Shown here piece by piece: positions 6,285 to 7,815 of a stretch of DNA of 7,815 nucleotides. Below the pieces are notes generated by a model. The model made no database searches and was not told where the DNA came from. It saw only the letters and a list, made by a program, of their open reading frames with translations. Source of the DNA: JBLIOB01 sp047639575 (GTDB lineage: Bacteria; Bacteroidota; Bacteroidia; Flavobacteriales_D; Parvicellaceae); assembly GCA_047639575.1 (NCBI GenBank), contig JBLIOB010000198.1, forward strand, positions 1 through 7,815, written 5' to 3'. Each line of letters begins with the position of its first letter. Position 1 is the first letter of the stretch. A program made the translations under genes and the position numbers.

Positions 6285-7187
6285 TTAGTCTTCTTTAAAG
6301 CTAATAGTAGAACCAATCTCGGCTACTTTAAATGCAGCAAGACTTCCATTTTTTATAGCTTGGTTATTATCAATATGTCCAATTGTAAAATTATACGCAA
6401 CGGGGTAATTATAAGCACTCACGGCTTCTTCTATAATTTCAATTGCTGATTTTCCGAATGGAATTGTGTTGTCATTCATTTCGGTCATCCCTCCTACGAT
6501 TAACCCTTTTAGATTTTCTAATTTCCCCGATCTTTTTAAATTCAACATCATACGATCGATGTGGTATAAATATTCATCCAAGTCTTCGATAAATAATATT
6601 TTCCCATTCGTGTTTAAATCAATGTCGGTGCCTGATAAACTGTAAATAATAGATAAATTTCCACCCACAATTTCTGCTTCGCATTCTCCGAATCTATTTT
6701 TCACATGTGAAGGCGAATTAATCCTATACGCTGTTCCAAAAAGAGCAGCCTTAAAAGTATCTAATGCTTCTTTTGAATTATTGCCAAAATTGACTGGCAT
6801 GGTAGAGTGTATGGATTGAATGTTCATGGAAACCATTTTTTGGTGAAGAACAGTTACATCACTATATCCACAAATCCATTTCGGTGAGTTGATTAGAGGA
6901 GAGAAATCAACATGATCTAAGATACGAACGCTTCCGTAACCTCCTCTAAAGCATATAATGGCTTTGGTTTTAGGGTCATTGATGGCTTGTTGTAAATCTG
7001 CTGCTCGTTGTTCATCGGTTCCAGCAAATTGATTGGATGTTTCCCTGAGATTCTGTCCTAAAAGAACTTTTAATCCCCACGAATTAAATGTTTCAGTTGC
7101 AAGCTTAAGATGGTCAGGGTTAATAGATCTTGCGGTGGATATTAGGGTGATCTGATCTCCTTGCTTAAGTGGTTTCGGGGTGGTCAT
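6285..7187 (-). CDS. LD-carboxypeptidase (peptidase family S66, LdcA/MccF-like)
   Basis: This 300-residue protein has all S66 signatures. The predicted nucleophile is Ser109 in ICGYSDVTVLH, with Glu201 in ILFIEDLDEYLYHIDRMM and His271 in FTIGHIDNN completing the Ser-Glu-His triad. Earlier motifs are also typical: GDQITLISTAR (10-20) and AIICFRGGYGSVRILD (76-91). Length is normal for the family. LdcA enzymes cleave the terminal D-alanine from L,D-linked muropeptide tetrapeptides during murein recycling in the cytoplasm; MccF relatives instead detoxify microcin C-like compounds. With no signal peptide, a cytoplasmic LdcA-type role is more likely here, but sequence alone does not exclude other substrates. 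The ATG at 7187 gives the family-typical MTTPKPLKQGDQI start and lies inside the end of the upstream ribbon-helix-helix gene (23-bp overlap), suggesting translational coupling. It converges with the DUF4412-like gene. Confidence 0.93.
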   Translation of the reverse strand: MTTPKPLKQGDQITLISTARSINPDHLKLATETFNSWGLKVLLGQNLRETSNQFAGTDEQRAADLQQAINDPKTKAIICFRGGYGSVRILDHVDFSPLINSPKWICGYSDVTVLHQKMVSMNIQSIHSTMPVNFGNNSKEALDTFKAALFGTAYRINSPSHVKNRFGECEAEIVGGNLSIIYSLSGTDIDLNTNGKILFIEDLDEYLYHIDRMMLNLKRSGKLENLKGLIVGGMTEMNDNTIPFGKSAIEIIEEAVSAYNYPVAYNFTIGHIDNNQAIKNGSLAAFKVAEIGSTISFKED

Positions 7188-7347
7188 TATTTTTCTTTTT
7201 AGGGTATCTTTTTTCCTGCTTTAGCGCTTTACTTATAAGCCACTCCAATTGACCGTTAGTACTTCTGAATTCATCAGCAGCCCATTTTTCAACAGCGCTT
7301 AAAAGTTCTGGATCTAACCGTAGCATAAAAGGTTTTTTCTTAGCCAA
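7165..7347 (-). CDS. Ribbon-helix-helix (Arc-like) DNA-binding protein, TTG start
   Basis: This 60-residue protein is an Arc-family ribbon-helix-helix candidate. From the chosen start the short beta strand is KPFMLRLD (5-12), helix A is PELLSAVEKWAADEF (13-27), the turn is RSTNGQ (28-33) and helix B is LEWLISKALKQEKR (34-47). A basic tail YPKKKNND follows (48-55). Such proteins dimerise and insert the strand into the DNA major groove, usually at inverted repeats. The start is taken as TTG (7347), giving MAKKKPFMLRLD, which matches the typical beginning of Bacteroidota members; the frame remains open to another TTG at 7386, but those 13 residues look non-family. No ATG starts the frame before the strand. 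The gene ends 23 bp inside the LD-carboxypeptidase and lies 122 bp after the SPFH gene. It lacks a recognisable toxin partner, so an antitoxin role is not supported. Confidence 0.83.
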   Translation of the reverse strand: MAKKKPFMLRLDPELLSAVEKWAADEFRSTNGQLEWLISKALKQEKRYPKKKNNDHPETT

Positions 7348-7388
7348 AATAATTGATGTTTTCTTTTTAATTTGTAATAAACGCAAAA

Positions 7389-7421
7389 TGTAGCGGCTGG
7401 GATTTTAACCTAACCACTACA
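7389..7421 (-). promoter_or_regulatory. Inverted repeat upstream of the ribbon-helix-helix gene
   Basis: TGTAGCGG (7389-7396) and CCACTACA (7414-7421) form an 8-bp imperfect inverted repeat around 17 bp. In minus-strand RNA the odd pair is U-G, so the stem is continuous. It lies 49 nt beyond the SPFH stop and 41 nt before the TTG start. The minus strand continues TTTTGCG after the stem, so it could be a weak terminator for the SPFH gene. The overlapping TACATTTTG resembles a Bacteroidota -7 box, so it could instead be an operator for autoregulation. Both readings are inference. Confidence 0.45.
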
Positions 7422-7469
7422 AATTAATTGAGTTTTCTAAAGAACTATTCGCTTCCGAAACTTCATTTG

Positions 7470-7815
7470 TTATTGATTTAAAGTTCCTGCATTTACAATA
7501 GGCGTAGCGTCTTTATCAGAGCATAATACAACCATTAGATTACTGACCATTGCTGCTTTTTTATCATTATCGAATTCTATGATATTCTTTTTAGATAATT
7601 GTTCCAAAGCCGCCTCAACCATTCCTACCGCACCTTCTACAATTTTCATTCTTGCAGAAACTATTGCAGTAGCTTGTTGCCTTTTTAGCATCGCACTTGC
7701 AATTTCTTGCGCATACGCTAAGTATCCAATTCGAGCTTCATGGACATCAATACCTGCAATTGTAAGTCTTTCTTCTACTTCTCTCTCTAACGCTAGATTT
7801 ACCTCTTCCATTCCC
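7470..7815 (-). CDS. SPFH / band-7 domain protein, C-terminal part (runs off right edge)
   Basis: The minus-strand frame is open to the last base, so this is the C-terminal end of a longer gene; about 114 codons are visible. The content is characteristic of the bacterial SPFH/prohibitin-like family: an EREVEERLTIAGIDVHEARI segment, the alanine-rich helix LAYAQEIASAMLKRQQATAI, then VSARMKIVEGAVGMVEAALEQL, and a terminal hydrophobic MVSNLMVVLCSDKDATPIVN. These proteins oligomerise at the membrane and are linked to stress response, protease regulation and membrane organisation. The missing part (usually about 160-170 residues) should contain the N-terminal membrane anchor and SPFH core. The ATG at 7811 is an internal Met, not the start, because the frame continues upstream as Gly and family members are longer. 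The gene precedes the ribbon-helix-helix and LD-carboxypeptidase genes in the same direction. Confidence 0.88.
   Translation of the reverse strand, partial: GMEEVNLALEREVEERLTIAGIDVHEARIGYLAYAQEIASAMLKRQQATAIVSARMKIVEGAVGMVEAALEQLSKKNIIEFDNDKKAAMVSNLMVVLCSDKDATPIVNAGTLNQ

Noticed and set aside
6260..6310. Bidirectional terminator between the convergent DUF4412-like and LD-carboxypeptidase genes
   Set aside because: Only a loose ATTAG/CTAAT pairing with a 12-base loop is present and it falls within the coding end of the peptidase gene; no GC-rich stem or U-tract.
7165..7469. Toxin-antitoxin module based on the ribbon-helix-helix gene
   Set aside because: Its neighbours are an S66 peptidase and an SPFH protein, neither of which is a known toxin, and no small toxin-like frame lies in the 122-bp gap.

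Overview
This AT-rich window looks chromosomal and comes from a member of the Bacteroidota, most likely a Flavobacteriia-like lineage. The clues are the protein families (a large AsmA-like protein, a DUF4412-type secreted protein with an 'NAQ' signal-peptide end, an RsuA/RluB pseudouridine synthase with a long charged N-terminal extension, and a Bacteroidota-style sensor kinase N-terminus). Weak Shine-Dalgarno sites and TTG/TAnnTTTG-like promoter boxes agree with this. The species cannot be fixed from the sequence. I see no mobile element, CRISPR array, rRNA or tRNA.

Layout. Bases 1-3393 hold two genes on the minus strand: an AsmA-like inner-membrane/periplasmic protein (703-3393), followed after 42 bp by the start of a membrane sensor histidine kinase that runs off the left edge (660 to <1). 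A 193-bp gap (3394-3586) separates them from a second minus-strand pair: YraN (5549-5193), then, 46 bp downstream, an rRNA pseudouridine synthase (5146-3587) with about 280 residues of charged, partly repetitive extension. A compact intergenic region (5550-5648) separates YraN from a plus-strand secreted DUF4412-like protein (5649-6272). A single palindromic TAAATTTA box there could serve promoters in both directions. The DUF4412 gene converges, with only 12 bp between stop codons, on a third minus-strand group: SPFH/band-7 C-terminus (7815-7470, cut by the right edge), a 60-residue ribbon-helix-helix protein starting at TTG (7347-7165), and a serine LD-carboxypeptidase (7187-6285) whose start lies inside the ribbon-helix-helix gene.

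How it fits together. Most genes here relate to the cell envelope (AsmA-like protein, sensor kinase, secreted DUF4412 protein, LD-carboxypeptidase, SPFH protein) or to conserved information-processing housekeeping (pseudouridine synthase, YraN). The parts that known families explain least are the ribbon-helix-helix gene coupled to the LD-carboxypeptidase with an inverted repeat just upstream, the extended pseudouridine synthase with its 18-bp tandem repeats, the hairpin abutting the AsmA start codon, and the possible shared divergent promoter. I found no evidence for a wholly new multi-gene system; these are local observations.
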